64,000 nt of DNA from Emcibacter sp. (GTDB taxonomy: Bacteria > Pseudomonadota > Alphaproteobacteria > Sphingomonadales > Emcibacteraceae): assembly GCF_963675455.1 (NCBI RefSeq), contig NZ_OY776217.1:682001-746000 (forward strand), written 5' to 3'. Of the stretch, positions 1 through 9,061 are shown one piece after another. How positions within the stretch are numbered: position 1 is the stretch's first letter; the number at the start of each line of letters is the position of its first letter. The notes below the pieces were generated by a model that saw nothing but the letters and a program-made list of their open reading frames with translations, had not been told where the DNA came from and did no database searches. A program made the position numbers and the translations under genes.

Positions 1-905
1 GACTCGTCCTCGCGGATCCGGCTGACATAAGTGGCAAATTCACCGGCTGCATCGATCGGCGTGATATAACCGCCGTCTTCCCGCTTGTCGACCACCATCA
101 GGCCGGGGGCCGTGCGCAGGATTTCCCGGGCCTCTTTTGCACTCAGGGGTTTCTCGAATTCAATATTCACGGACTCACTGTGACCCAGGAACACCGGTAC
201 ACGCACACAGGTGGCCGTGAGGCGGATTTCGGGATCCAGGATTTTCATGGTTTCCACAACCATTTTCCATTCTTCCTTGGTGTCACCGTTATCCATGAAC
301 ACGTCGATATGGGGAATCACATTGAAAGCGATCTGTTTCGGATACACTTCCGCTTCAATGGGATCATTGACGAAAATCGCCCGGGTCTGTGTCCACAGTT
401 CATCCATGGCGGCCTTGCCGCTGCCGGAGACGGACTGGTAGGTAGAGACCACCACCCGCTTGATTTTGGCGCGGTCATGCAACGGCTTCAGCGCCACCAT
501 AAGCTGGGCTGTCGAACAGTTGGGATTGGCAATGATATTTTTCCTGGTATAGCCGGCGATGGCATCGGCATTCACTTCCGGCACAATCAGCGGCACATCG
601 GGATCCATACGGAAATGAGAGCTGTTGTCGATCACGACACAGCCCTGTTTGCCAATCTTCTCACCAAAAGCCTTGGACACGCTTCCGCCGGCGGACATCA
701 GGGCGATATCCGTGTCGGAGAAGTCATAGTCATCCAGGCATTTGGTTTTAATGGTTCTGTCCCCGAACGTCACCTCCTGGCCAATGGACCGGCGTGACGC
801 CAGCGGGACCAATTCGGAAATCGGGAACTGGCGCTCATGCAGAATGTTGAGCATTTCCCGACCGACATTTCCTGTCGCACCTACGACAGCGACTTTATAG
901 GACAT
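1..905 (-). CDS. asd: Aspartate-semialdehyde dehydrogenase (3' end cut by window edge)
   Basis: Reduces aspartyl phosphate to aspartate semialdehyde, the branch point to lysine, threonine and methionine, in the cytosol. The protein reads MSYKVAVVGATGNVG, an N-terminal NADP-binding loop (G-A-T-G-N-V-G at residues 9-15). The catalytic cysteine sits in NPNCST near residue 130. About 301 codons are visible and the frame is still open at base 1, so roughly 40 residues are missing compared with the usual ~340. It starts 47 bp after the leuB stop on the same strand, so it is probably the last gene of leuC-leuD-leuB-asd. Identification is firm from the loop and active-site motifs; only the C-terminus is unseen. 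Confidence 0.95.
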   Translation of the reverse strand, partial: MSYKVAVVGATGNVGREMLNILHERQFPISELVPLASRRSIGQEVTFGDRTIKTKCLDDYDFSDTDIALMSAGGSVSKAFGEKIGKQGCVVIDNSSHFRMDPDVPLIVPEVNADAIAGYTRKNIIANPNCSTAQLMVALKPLHDRAKIKRVVVSTYQSVSGSGKAAMDELWTQTRAIFVNDPIEAEVYPKQIAFNVIPHIDVFMDNGDTKEEWKMVVETMKILDPEIRLTATCVRVPVFLGHSESVNIEFEKPLSAKEAREILRTAPGLMVVDKREDGGYITPIDAAGEFATYVSRIREDE

Positions 906-952
906 TCAAATTTCTCCTGACTTTCAATTCACTTACTTCAAGTTGGTGGCAA

Positions 953-2050
953 TTATTTGTTCAGTTTTTCCATTTCGCGCAGGATGCTGTCACCCATGAC
1001 GCTTGTAGAGACCTTGGCTTTACCCGGCTGCATGATGTCGGCAGTACGCATACCGCCTTCCAGCACGCCGTTCACTGCTTTTTCCACAAGATCCGCCTCA
1101 TCAGCCAGATCAAAGGTATAACGCAGGGCCATGGCGAAGCTGAGAATGGTAGCGATCGGATTGGCCACACCCTGCCCGGCAATATCCGGGGCCGAGCCGT
1201 GCACCGGCTCGTAAACCGCACCGCCGCCTTTGACGCCAAGGGACGCACTGGGCAGCATGCCGAGCGAGCCGGTCAGCATGGCCGCCACATCGCTGAGCAT
1301 ATCGCCAAACAGATTGTCAGTGACAATCACATCAAACTGTTTGGGCTGACGCACCAGCTGCATGCCGCAGTTATCGGCCAGCATATGTTCCAGTTCCACA
1401 TCGGGATAGTCTTTGGAGACCACTTCCACTTCCTCGCGCCACAGAAGGCCGCTTTCCATCACGTTGCATTTTTCCGTGCTGGTCACCTTGCCGCGACGTT
1501 TGCGGGCAAGATCAAAAGCCACATGGGCAATGCGGTGAATTTCGCTGGTGGTATAGACCTGGGTATTAATGCCCCGGCGTTCGCCGTTAGGCAGTGTTTC
1601 TATACCGCGCGGCTCACCGAAATAGACCCCGCCGACAAGTTCGCGAACAATCATGATATCAAGGCCGCTGACCAGTTCCGGTTTCAGGCTCGAGGCATCC
1701 ACGAGCGGTTCAAAACACAGGGCCGGGCGCAGATTGGCAAACAGATCCAGTTCCTTGCGGATCCGCAAAAGACCCGCTTCCGGGCGCTTATCATAACTTG
1801 TATCAACCCACTTGGGACCGCCGACGGCGCCCAGCAGAACCGCATCCACTTCCCGGGCCCTGGCCAGCGTATCATCCGCCAGCGGCATGCCATAGGCGTC
1901 ATAGGCGCAGCCGCCGATCAGGTCTTCACTGATGTCGAATTTCAGGCCACGGTTTGCCGCCAGCCAGTCAATAACCCGGCGGGCCTGCGCCATGATTTCC
2001 GGACCGATGCCGTCACCGGGCAGAATAAGAAGGGAATGTGTTTTGCTCAT
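953..2050 (-). CDS. leuB: 3-isopropylmalate dehydrogenase
   Basis: Catalyses NAD-dependent oxidative decarboxylation of 3-isopropylmalate, the third committed step of leucine synthesis. It has 365 residues, the normal family length. The N-terminus carries LILPGDGIGPEIM, and the metal/substrate signature TDNLFGDMLSD followed by a Gly-rich stretch lies in the last third. The substrate-side arginines (RIRKELDLFANLRP) are present near residue 100. It follows leuD by 30 bp and precedes asd, so co-transcription is likely. The start at 2050 gives MSKTHSLLILPGDG, with the first strand beginning at the expected distance from the N-terminus. Confidence 0.97.
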   Translation of the reverse strand: MSKTHSLLILPGDGIGPEIMAQARRVIDWLAANRGLKFDISEDLIGGCAYDAYGMPLADDTLARAREVDAVLLGAVGGPKWVDTSYDKRPEAGLLRIRKELDLFANLRPALCFEPLVDASSLKPELVSGLDIMIVRELVGGVYFGEPRGIETLPNGERRGINTQVYTTSEIHRIAHVAFDLARKRRGKVTSTEKCNVMESGLLWREEVEVVSKDYPDVELEHMLADNCGMQLVRQPKQFDVIVTDNLFGDMLSDVAAMLTGSLGMLPSASLGVKGGGAVYEPVHGSAPDIAGQGVANPIATILSFAMALRYTFDLADEADLVEKAVNGVLEGGMRTADIMQPGKAKVSTSVMGDSILREMEKLNK

Positions 2051-2080
2051 CGTCTTGTTACTTCCTGATGCAGTTATCGC

Positions 2081-2695
2081 TTACGCCTGATACAGCCACG
2101 GCTGAGAGGCTTTCTGGCGGGCTTCAAAGGCGTCAATTTTGTCTACTTTTTCCAGCGTCAGCCCGATGTCGTCGAGACCGTTCAGCAGACAATGCTGACG
2201 GAAGGGATCCACGTCAAAGCTTACCTTGCCGCCGTCCGGGCCGGTGATCTCCCGGTTTTCCAGATCGACAGTGATGATCGCATTGCTCCCCCGCTCCGCA
2301 TCTTCCATCAGTTTGTCGACGATTTCCTGCGGCATTTTGATCGGCAGGATGCCGTTTTTGAAACAGTTGCCATAGAAAATATCTGCAAAGCTTGGCGCAA
2401 TGATACAGCGAATACCCTGGTCGAGCAGCGCCCACGGCGCATGCTCGCGGCTGGAACCACAGCCAAAGTTTTCCCCGGCGATCAGAATTTGCGCGTTGCG
2501 GTAGGCCGGTTTGTTCAGCACAAAATCCGGATTTTCGCTACCGTCTTCATTATAGCGCATCTCTGCAAAGGCGAATTTGCCCAGACCGGTCCGTTTGATG
2601 GTCTTGAGATACTGCTTGGGGACGATCATGTCCGTATCTACGTTGATCATCGGCAGGGGGGCTGCAACACTGCTTATTTTGGTAAATTTATCCAT
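2081..2695 (-). CDS. leuD: 3-isopropylmalate dehydratase small subunit
   Basis: Small (swivel-domain) subunit that pairs with LeuC to isomerise 2-isopropylmalate to 3-isopropylmalate. The start is set at 2695 (MDKFTKISSVAAPLP): the frame is open further upstream, but those codons overlap leuC and look non-coding, and 204 residues matches the family (~200). Seen motifs are NVDTDMIVPKQYL near the N-terminus and GENFGCGSSREHAPWAL, the active-site loop of the aconitase swivel domain, about residue 70. It lies 28 bp downstream of leuC and 30 bp upstream of leuB on the same strand. Confidence 0.95.
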   Translation of the reverse strand: MDKFTKISSVAAPLPMINVDTDMIVPKQYLKTIKRTGLGKFAFAEMRYNEDGSENPDFVLNKPAYRNAQILIAGENFGCGSSREHAPWALLDQGIRCIIAPSFADIFYGNCFKNGILPIKMPQEIVDKLMEDAERGSNAIITVDLENREITGPDGGKVSFDVDPFRQHCLLNGLDDIGLTLEKVDKIDAFEARQKASQPWLYQA

Positions 2696-2723
2696 TGTCC
2701 TGCGAGTCCTTACATTTTTGGCC

Positions 2724-4130
2724 TTACAATTTCCGTGAATCGGTGAGATGGCCGGTGACCGCGGCAGCGGCCGCCATGGCCGGACTGACCAGATGGGTCC
2801 GCCCCTTGTATCCCTGCCGGCCCTCAAAGTTCCGGTTAGACGTCGAGGCACAACGTTCATAGGGCTCCAGCTTGTCTGCATTCATGCCAAGACACATGGA
2901 ACAGCCCGGCTCCCGCCAGTCGAAACCGGCTTCGGTCAGGATCTTGTCCAGCCCTTCTTCCTCGGCCTGGTGCTTGACCAGACCGGACCCCGGCACCACC
3001 ATCGCCTGCACATGATCAGCAACCTTGCGGCCTTTGGCGATTTCAGCCGCCGCGCGAATATCCTCGATACGGCCATTGGTGCAGGATCCGATGAAAACGC
3101 GGTCCACCTTGACCTGATTCAGCGGTGTACCCGGCTCAAGACCCATATAGTCCAGCGCCCGTTCCATGGCCACCCGGCGCTCACCTTCCAGTTCCGCCGG
3201 ATCAGGCACAGTCGCGGTAATCGGCAGCACGTCTTGCGGGCTTGTGCCCCAGGTCACCTGGGGAATGATATCCTCACTCTTCAGGAACACTTCCTTGTCA
3301 TAGACGGCGCCGTCGTCAGTTTTCAGGGTTTTCCAGTAGGCCACAGCCTGCTCGAACGCGGCACCCTTGGGCGCATAGGTCCGGCCCCTGACATACTCAA
3401 AGGTCTTTTCGTCGGGTGCTGCCAGACCGGACCGGGCACCGGCCTCAATCGCCATATTGCACAATGTCATGCGACCTTCCATGGTCAGGCCTTCAATCAC
3501 CGAACCGGTGAATTCAATCACATAGCCGGTACCCCCGGCGGTGCCGATCGTACCGATAATCGCCAGCGCCACATCCTTGGCCGATACCCCGGCCCCGAGT
3601 GTTCCGGAGACGTCAATGCGCAGGTTTTTCGCCTTGCGCAAAATCAGGGTCTGGGTGGCCATCACATGTTCTACCTCGGACGTGCCGATCCCGAAAGCCA
3701 GCGCGCCGAAGGCCCCGTGGGTGGAGGTGTGGCTGTCGCCGCAGACGATCGTCATACCCGGCAGGGTAAAACCCTGCTCCGGACCGATCACATGAACAAT
3801 CCCCTGGCGAATATCCATCATGGGGATATAGTTGACCCCGAATTCCGTACAGTTTTTCTCCAGCGCATCAAGCTGGATCTTTGACTGGGGATCATTGATC
3901 ACCGTTGCCCGGTCCGCGCTGGTGGGAACATTATGATCCGGCACGGCAATCATGGCATCCGGCCGGCGCAGCTTGCGACCTGCCATGCGAAGACCCTCAA
4001 AGGCCTGCGGGCTGGTTACCTCGTGAATGATCTGGCGATCGATATAAACCAGACAGTTGCCATCTTCCTGTTCATCGACAAGATGACTGTCCCAGATTTT
4101 GTCATACAGCGTTTTGGCCATTTTACTCAT
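2724..4130 (-). CDS. leuC: 3-isopropylmalate dehydratase large subunit
   Basis: Catalytic [4Fe-4S] subunit of isopropylmalate isomerase. The 468 residues are normal for the family. Cluster ligands are visible in FIGSCTNGRIED and GCSMCLGMN in the C-terminal third, and the aconitase signature GDSHTSTHGAFGALAFGIG near residue 130. Two starts are possible: MSKMAKT at 4130 and MAKTLYDK at 4121. A GGAG lies 1 nt before the first but 10 nt before the second, and MAKTLYxK is the common family start, so 4121 may be the real one. First gene of leuCDB-asd, preceded by the rplS terminator. Confidence 0.96.
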   Translation of the reverse strand: MSKMAKTLYDKIWDSHLVDEQEDGNCLVYIDRQIIHEVTSPQAFEGLRMAGRKLRRPDAMIAVPDHNVPTSADRATVINDPQSKIQLDALEKNCTEFGVNYIPMMDIRQGIVHVIGPEQGFTLPGMTIVCGDSHTSTHGAFGALAFGIGTSEVEHVMATQTLILRKAKNLRIDVSGTLGAGVSAKDVALAIIGTIGTAGGTGYVIEFTGSVIEGLTMEGRMTLCNMAIEAGARSGLAAPDEKTFEYVRGRTYAPKGAAFEQAVAYWKTLKTDDGAVYDKEVFLKSEDIIPQVTWGTSPQDVLPITATVPDPAELEGERRVAMERALDYMGLEPGTPLNQVKVDRVFIGSCTNGRIEDIRAAAEIAKGRKVADHVQAMVVPGSGLVKHQAEEEGLDKILTEAGFDWREPGCSMCLGMNADKLEPYERCASTSNRNFEGRQGYKGRTHLVSPAMAAAAAVTGHLTDSRKL

Positions 4131-4192
4131 TCTCCAGATTTCCGGCTCCAGTTCCCAAATACCGGTTAGGGATTTTGTATAAAATCAGGCAT

Positions 4193-4226
4193 TAAAAAAG
4201 CGGGGCTCGAAAATCGAGCCCCGCTT
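4193..4226 (-). terminator. Rho-independent terminator after rplS
   Basis: A 13-bp perfect stem (4198-4210 with 4214-4226) with a three-base loop is followed on the minus strand by six T residues. It lies 50 bp beyond the rplS stop and isolates the ribosomal operon from leuC. Confidence 0.93.
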
Positions 4227-4275
4227 GTCTGGGGCTCTTTTGACGCGGCCCCGAAATCATTAATCAGATGATCGG

Positions 4276-4665
4276 TTATGCGTCGTCGCCTGACTTTTTA
4301 ATAAGCCAGTCTTTTTTCTCAGCAATACGGGCTTTCTTGCCGCGCAGGGCGCGCAGGTAGTAAAGCTTCGCACGACGTACACGACCGCGGCGCACGACTT
4401 CAACGCTGTCCACATTGGGTGAATAAAGCGGGAATACACGCTCCACGCCTTCACCATAGGAAATTTTGCGCACGGTAAAAGAGGAATTCAGACCACGGTT
4501 GGAACGGGCAATACAGACACCTTCATAGGCCTGGATACGTTCGCGCTCGCCCTCAACAACTTTCACATTGACCTTGACGGTATCACCCGGGGCAAATTCC
4601 GGTACATCCTTGCCCTCGGTCAGTTTTGCGATCTGGTCTTGTTCAAATTTCTCTACGATATTCAT
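4276..4665 (-). CDS. rplS: 50S ribosomal protein L19
   Basis: L19 sits at the 30S-50S interface. It is 129 residues, slightly longer than the ~115 of E. coli because of a C-terminal extension ending KKSGDDA. Family motifs seen are FAPGDTVKVNVKV, RIQAYEGVCIARSNRG, FTVRKISYGEGVERVFPLYSP and RRGRVRRAKLYYLR. It is the last gene of the ffh-rpsP-rimM-trmD-rplS group, 92 bp after trmD, with a strong terminator beyond it. Confidence 0.97.
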   Translation of the reverse strand: MNIVEKFEQDQIAKLTEGKDVPEFAPGDTVKVNVKVVEGERERIQAYEGVCIARSNRGLNSSFTVRKISYGEGVERVFPLYSPNVDSVEVVRRGRVRRAKLYYLRALRGKKARIAEKKDWLIKKSGDDA

Positions 4666-4757
4666 TGTTCTTCTTTCAAACTTGTCCCCCAGAGGTTCCG
4701 AGCCATTTTCCTTCGGAACATACAGGGATCATTTAATAGGGGATCATCTGATCCCGG

Positions 4758-5531
4758 TTAATCATCTTTCGCAGGGTCCATATCATTCTTTCCGCTGCGG
4801 TGCAAATATTCTTTCCACAGGTCAGGCCTTCTTTCCCGGGTCAGTCGTTCCGACTGCTCCTGACGCCAGGCCTTTATCCTGCCGTGATGCCCGGATTGCA
4901 ACACTTCCGGTATTTCACGCCCTTCCCAGACCTTGGGTCGGGTATAGTGAGGATACTCCAGCAACCCCGCCTCAAAACTCTCTTCTTCCAGGGTGTCCGG
5001 CTGCCCGATCACCCCGGGAATCAGGCGCACAACGGAATCCATCAGGGCCATTGCCGCCAGTTCTCCGCCGGAAAGTACGAAATCACCGAGGCTGATCTCC
5101 TGGATATTCCGTGCTTCCAGCACCCGCTCGTCTATGCCTTCAAAACGGCCGCAGACTAGCGTAATTCCTTTTTTTCCGGCCAGTTCCCGGGCCAGCTCCT
5201 GGTCCAGAACCCGTCCGCGGGGAGAAAGATAAACCACCGGCCAGTCTTCCTCATCCCAGTCTTCCTCTGCCACATTTCCCGGCCGGTCCGCCAGGGCGGC
5301 ATCAATGGCCTCACCCAGCACATCGGCCCGCATCACCATACCCGGACCACCGCCTGCCGGCGTATCATCGACCGTATGGTGTTTGTCATGGGCGTGGTCG
5401 CGGATGTTCATCACATCCAGACGCCACAAGCCCTGATCCAGCGCCTTGCCGGCCAGCGAATGACCAAGCGGTCCCGGAAACATTTCCGGATAGAGGGTCA
5501 GGATCTGCGCCTGCCACAGGGGCTCTGTCAT
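4758..5531 (-). CDS. trmD: tRNA (guanine-37-N1)-methyltransferase
   Basis: SPOUT-class enzyme that methylates G37 of tRNAs read by CNN and CGG codons, preventing +1 frameshifting. The 257 residues fit the family. Visible signatures are the knot region (LVCGRFEGIDERV, then SLGDFVLSGGELAAMALMD) and LIPGVIG. The N-terminal WQAQILTLYPEMFPGPLGHSL is typical. It lies between rimM and rplS, the conserved order. A tRNA-Pro(CGG), a classical G37 substrate, is also encoded in this window at about 60.8 kb. Confidence 0.97.
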   Translation of the reverse strand: MTEPLWQAQILTLYPEMFPGPLGHSLAGKALDQGLWRLDVMNIRDHAHDKHHTVDDTPAGGGPGMVMRADVLGEAIDAALADRPGNVAEEDWDEEDWPVVYLSPRGRVLDQELARELAGKKGITLVCGRFEGIDERVLEARNIQEISLGDFVLSGGELAAMALMDSVVRLIPGVIGQPDTLEEESFEAGLLEYPHYTRPKVWEGREIPEVLQSGHHGRIKAWRQEQSERLTRERRPDLWKEYLHRSGKNDMDPAKDD

Positions 5532-5569
5532 ACCTCACCTCTCTTCATTCCTGCCACGGCCGGGTATAC

Positions 5570-6163
5570 TCAGGCGTCCCGGTCACCGAATGATTCGCGG
5601 TCGACCACCACGAATCCATCTTCAATATTCACTTCCGGGACAAATTTCCCGGAAAAGGGATAAAGGACCGTGCCTTTTTCCCCGTCATTCAGGGCCGGGT
5701 CCAGCGCCACTTCCAGCAGGTCCCCGGCGCCGAAATTAAACACAGCATTGACCGTCCCGAAGGGGTTGCCCTGTTCATCCCTGGCTTCCAGCCCGACAAG
5801 ATCCTCGTAATAGAAACTGTCGTCTTCGGCCAGGTCCGGCAGGGCCGCCTTTTTCACATAAAGCTTCTGGCCTTTGAGGGCCAGCGCCCGGTCCCGGTCG
5901 CCAATGCCTTCCAGCCGGGCAGCCACGCCCCCCTTGACGGTATGCAAAAGCTGGATTTTATGCTTCTCGCCCCGGGGGTGTTCCTCCGTAAACAGGGTCA
6001 CAGGCCCGTAATCGGCAACGGAAGCAAGATCCTCGGTAAAAACCTTGAGCCGGACGTTCCCCCGGACACCCTGTGCGCCGGCAATGGCGGCAATACAGAC
6101 CCAATCGGGCCCAACTGCCACCCCGGCGTTACGGGTATCCTTTTGAACAGACCGGTCAGCCAT
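5570..6163 (-). CDS. rimM: Ribosome maturation factor RimM
   Basis: Assists maturation of the 30S head and binds S19. The 197 residues show the usual two domains: an N-terminal RimM beta-barrel (VCIAAIAGAQGVRGNVRLKVFTED) and a C-terminal PRC-barrel beginning at DSFYYEDLVGLEARDEQGNPFG. It lies 3 bp after rpsP and 38 bp before trmD, the classical order. The first ~20 residues before VGPDWVC look poorly conserved, so a later start is possible, but no better internal start is visible. Confidence 0.95.
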   Translation of the reverse strand: MADRSVQKDTRNAGVAVGPDWVCIAAIAGAQGVRGNVRLKVFTEDLASVADYGPVTLFTEEHPRGEKHKIQLLHTVKGGVAARLEGIGDRDRALALKGQKLYVKKAALPDLAEDDSFYYEDLVGLEARDEQGNPFGTVNAVFNFGAGDLLEVALDPALNDGEKGTVLYPFSGKFVPEVNIEDGFVVVDRESFGDRDA

Positions 6164-6166
6164 CGG

Positions 6167-6646
6167 TTATTCTGACTTGGCTTCTTCCTCGGCCGCAGCT
6201 TCTTCAGCCGGTGCTTCCTCGGCAGGAGCTTCTTCAGCAACAACCTCTTCAGCCGGAGCTTCAGCAGCAGTGGCTTCTGCGGCAGCTTCGGCAGCGGCAG
6301 CGGCGGCAGCTTCTTCTTTTTCTTTCTTCTCTTCAATGCGATCCAGGGCTTTCTGACCCGGCTTGCCTTTGTTCGGGTTGTTTTGGGCTTCGCGTTTCAG
6401 AATACCGGCAACATCCAGAAAACGGTGAACACGGTCGGTCGGCTGTGCGCCCTGGCCGAGCCAGTATGTCACACGCTCGGCAAGCAGAGTTACACGCTGG
6501 TCGCTGTCTTTCGGCAGCAGCGGGTTGTAGGAACCCACTTTTTCGATAAATTTACCATCACGTGGATTGCGCGAATCTGTCACGACGATACGATAATAAG
6601 GACGTTTTTTAGCACCACCGCGTGCCAGACGAATTTTCAAAGACAT
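6167..6646 (-). CDS. rpsP: 30S ribosomal protein S16 with long Ala/Glu-rich tail
   Basis: S16 binds 16S rRNA early in 30S assembly. Residues 1-80 are a normal S16 core (MSLKIRLARGGAKKRPYYR, then DSRNPRDGKFIEKVGSYNP). About residue 105 onward is a low-complexity Ala/Glu/Pro tail built on repeats of APAEE, bringing the protein to 159 residues against ~80-90 in E. coli. Such acidic S16 tails are known in alphaproteobacteria; the function is not established. The tail DNA is itself repetitive (recurring GCTTCTTC-type units on the plus strand) and prone to length change. It is preceded by ffh (82 bp) and followed by rimM (3 bp). Confidence 0.96.
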   Translation of the reverse strand: MSLKIRLARGGAKKRPYYRIVVTDSRNPRDGKFIEKVGSYNPLLPKDSDQRVTLLAERVTYWLGQGAQPTDRVHRFLDVAGILKREAQNNPNKGKPGQKALDRIEEKKEKEEAAAAAAAEAAAEATAAEAPAEEVVAEEAPAEEAPAEEAAAEEEAKSE

Positions 6647-6728
6647 TGATGTCTTCCTTTCTTTATTTACTTCAATTCCAAAATTACCTGGACGGCCGGG
6701 CCGCCCCTAACTCAATTGGGCCAAAGAC

Positions 6729-8099
6729 CTACTTGGGAAGCAGATCCTCCATACCCGGAGGCAACTGGCCGGGCAGGGACATACCCCCGCCTTTTTTACC
6801 CATTTTGCCCATTTTCTTCATCATCGTAGCCATCTGTTTCTGCATTTTGATCAGCTTGTTGATCTCCTGCACGGAAACACCGGCCCCGATGGCAATTCGT
6901 TTCTTGCGCGACGCATTAAGGAGACGCGGATCTGTGCGTTCCTTCGGCGTCATGCTGTTGATAATGGCTTCCTGGCGCGCCAGCAGCTTGTCGTCAATAT
7001 TGGCGGACGCCATCTGTTTCTGCATTTTACCGAGCCCCGGCAGCATGCCAAGCACCCCGGACATGCCGCCCAGTTTCTTCATCTGGCGCAGCTGGGAGCG
7101 CAGATCGTCAAAATCGAACTGGCCCTTCTTCATCTTGCGGACCATTTTCTCGGCTTCTTCCGCCTCGATGGTCTCGGCTGCTTTCTCTACCAGGGAAACG
7201 ACGTCGCCCATACCCAGAATACGGGACGCCACACGTTCCGGATGGAATTCCTCCAGGTCTTCGAGCTTCTCGCCCACACCCACGAGCTTGATCGGCTTGC
7301 CGGTCACGGCGCGCATACTGAGGGCCGCCCCGCCGCGGCCATCGCCGTCCATACGGGTCAGAACAACACCGGTCAGACCGACCTGATCACTGAACTGCTG
7401 GGCCACATTGACCGCATCCTGACCGGTCAGGGCATCGGCCACCAGCAGGGTTTCATGAGGATTGACCTCGTTGCGGATGGCAATGACTTCAGCCATCAGG
7501 CCTTGATCCACATGCAGGCGACCGGCGGTATCCAGCATGACCACATCAAAGCCCTGCAGTTTGGCCGCGGTCATCGCCCGCTTGGCGATATCCACCGGCA
7601 TCTGGCCGGCAATGATCGGCAGAGTCGCCACTCCGGTCTGTTCACCGAGGATCTGCAACTGTTCCATGGCCGCCGGACGACGCACATCGAGCGAGGCCAT
7701 CAGGACCTTTTTCTTTTCCCGTTCGGTCAGTCGTTTGGCGATCTTGGCTGTGGAAGTGGTTTTACCGGAACCCTGCAGGCCAACCATCAGGATCGGCACC
7801 GGCGCTGTTGCCGCCAGGCTGATGGTTTCACCCTCGCCGCCCAGCATCTCGACCAGCCTGTCATTGACAATCTTGATGACCATCTGGCCGGGCGTGACCG
7901 ATTTCAGAACTTCCTGTCCGACTGCCCGTTCCCGGACCTTTTCCACAAAGTCCTTGACCACAGGCAGGGCAACGTCGGCTTCCAGAAGGGCAATACGCAC
8001 TTCACGCAGGGCGGCATTGACGTCCGCCTCCTTGAGTGCTCCGCTTCTTTTCAGCTTGTCAAATATGCCGCCGAGCTTGTCGCTTAAGCTGTCAAACAT
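6729..8099 (-). CDS. ffh: Signal recognition particle protein Ffh
   Basis: GTPase of the SRP, which binds 4.5S RNA and signal sequences of nascent membrane proteins. The frame is open upstream to 8183, but the start is placed at 8099 (MFDSLSDKLGG), giving 456 residues, the family length. Visible: N-domain; G1 GLQGSGKTTST; DTAGRLHVDQ; TRMDGDGRGGAA; then a Met-rich M domain ending MSLPGQLPPGMEDLLPK. Its receptor FtsY is encoded at 12748-13686. It heads the rpsP-rimM-trmD-rplS group on the minus strand. Confidence 0.97.
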   Translation of the reverse strand: MFDSLSDKLGGIFDKLKRSGALKEADVNAALREVRIALLEADVALPVVKDFVEKVRERAVGQEVLKSVTPGQMVIKIVNDRLVEMLGGEGETISLAATAPVPILMVGLQGSGKTTSTAKIAKRLTEREKKKVLMASLDVRRPAAMEQLQILGEQTGVATLPIIAGQMPVDIAKRAMTAAKLQGFDVVMLDTAGRLHVDQGLMAEVIAIRNEVNPHETLLVADALTGQDAVNVAQQFSDQVGLTGVVLTRMDGDGRGGAALSMRAVTGKPIKLVGVGEKLEDLEEFHPERVASRILGMGDVVSLVEKAAETIEAEEAEKMVRKMKKGQFDFDDLRSQLRQMKKLGGMSGVLGMLPGLGKMQKQMASANIDDKLLARQEAIINSMTPKERTDPRLLNASRKKRIAIGAGVSVQEINKLIKMQKQMATMMKKMGKMGKKGGGMSLPGQLPPGMEDLLPK

Positions 8100-8368
8100 T
8101 AATCCATTTCCACAAAGTAAAAACGCACCAGTGGGCGAAATCTCGCTGACTGGTGGGTATCCCACAGGTCCGTCGGGGGACACAAAATATCTTTATCCTT
8201 TCGGAATGGGCGGAAATTATGGATTTTACCCACAAGAGTCAAGCCTTAACTGCGCCCGCGCACAACTTCCTGTTTCCTGATCGGGAAAAAAATGTAATAT
8301 GGACACAATTCCGCCGCAGGAGACTGTCTGACTGTCAGCCTCTGCGCTAATAAAGAAACAAAGGGAAA

Positions 8369-9049
8369 ATGGAATTGAAAATGTCTGACTTTTTCACAAA
8401 ACTTCTCGTCATCATCGGTATCGCCTCAACGGCCCCGGTCCTGTCCTCCACGGCCCAGGCCGGAATGGACAACACACCGTTTGACGGGTTTTATCTCGGA
8501 CTGCGGGCGGACTATTACAAGGAAACCGCCAATGCGACCTATGAACAGATTACCGGCGACACCGACAGCGCCTTTACCGGCATTACCGGGGAAGAGTCCG
8601 GTAACGGATTCCGCGGCGGCTTTTACGGCGGTTACGGCATAAGCTTCGGGCCGGTCTATACCAGCCTGGAAGCCGGCTGGGGCCTGTCCAGCGGCGCCTC
8701 CGACGTTACCGACGGCACGGTCCAGGTCGGCATCAAGGCCAGCAACAGCTTTGACATCAACGGCCGCGTCGGCCTGCCCATTTCGGACCGTTATCTGGTC
8801 TATGTGCTGGGTGGGTATGCGGCGACAAAATTCAATACCAGCGGCTTTGCAACCAATGAAGGCGATCGGCTCAACGGCTTCCGCTACGGCGGCGGCTTCG
8901 AGATTGGCATTTTTGAAGATGTCGCCCTCAGGGTTGAATATACCCGTGCCGAATATGGCGGACTGACTATCACCCAGGGCGTTGACCGCTTTACATTTGA
9001 TCCTTCCGAACAGCGGATTTCTGTCGGTATCGTCCTGCATATGGACTAA
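8369..9049 (+). CDS. Outer-membrane beta-barrel protein (OmpA/OprF-like porin family)
   Basis: Predicted small outer-membrane barrel of 226 residues. A cleavable signal peptide is seen (FFTKLLVIIGIASTAPVLSS then TAQA-GMDN). The mature part has alternating hydrophobic/polar strands with Gly-Tyr turns (FDGFYLGLRADYY, GFYGGYGISFG, YLVYVLGGYAATKF, VALRVEYTRAEYGG) and ends in IVLHMD. The terminal residue is D rather than the usual aromatic. There are two start options, MELKMSDFF (8369) and MSDFF (8381). No ligand or role can be inferred. It is divergent from ffh across a 269-bp spacer. Confidence 0.75.
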   Translation: MELKMSDFFTKLLVIIGIASTAPVLSSTAQAGMDNTPFDGFYLGLRADYYKETANATYEQITGDTDSAFTGITGEESGNGFRGGFYGGYGISFGPVYTSLEAGWGLSSGASDVTDGTVQVGIKASNSFDINGRVGLPISDRYLVYVLGGYAATKFNTSGFATNEGDRLNGFRYGGGFEIGIFEDVALRVEYTRAEYGGLTITQGVDRFTFDPSEQRISVGIVLHMD

Positions 9050-9061
9050 AAGGCGGACAGG

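Noticed and set aside
6167..6330. Repeats in the rpsP 3' end as a CRISPR or mobile repeat
   Set aside because: They are in-frame codons for the Ala/Glu tail of S16, not separate repeats with unique spacers.
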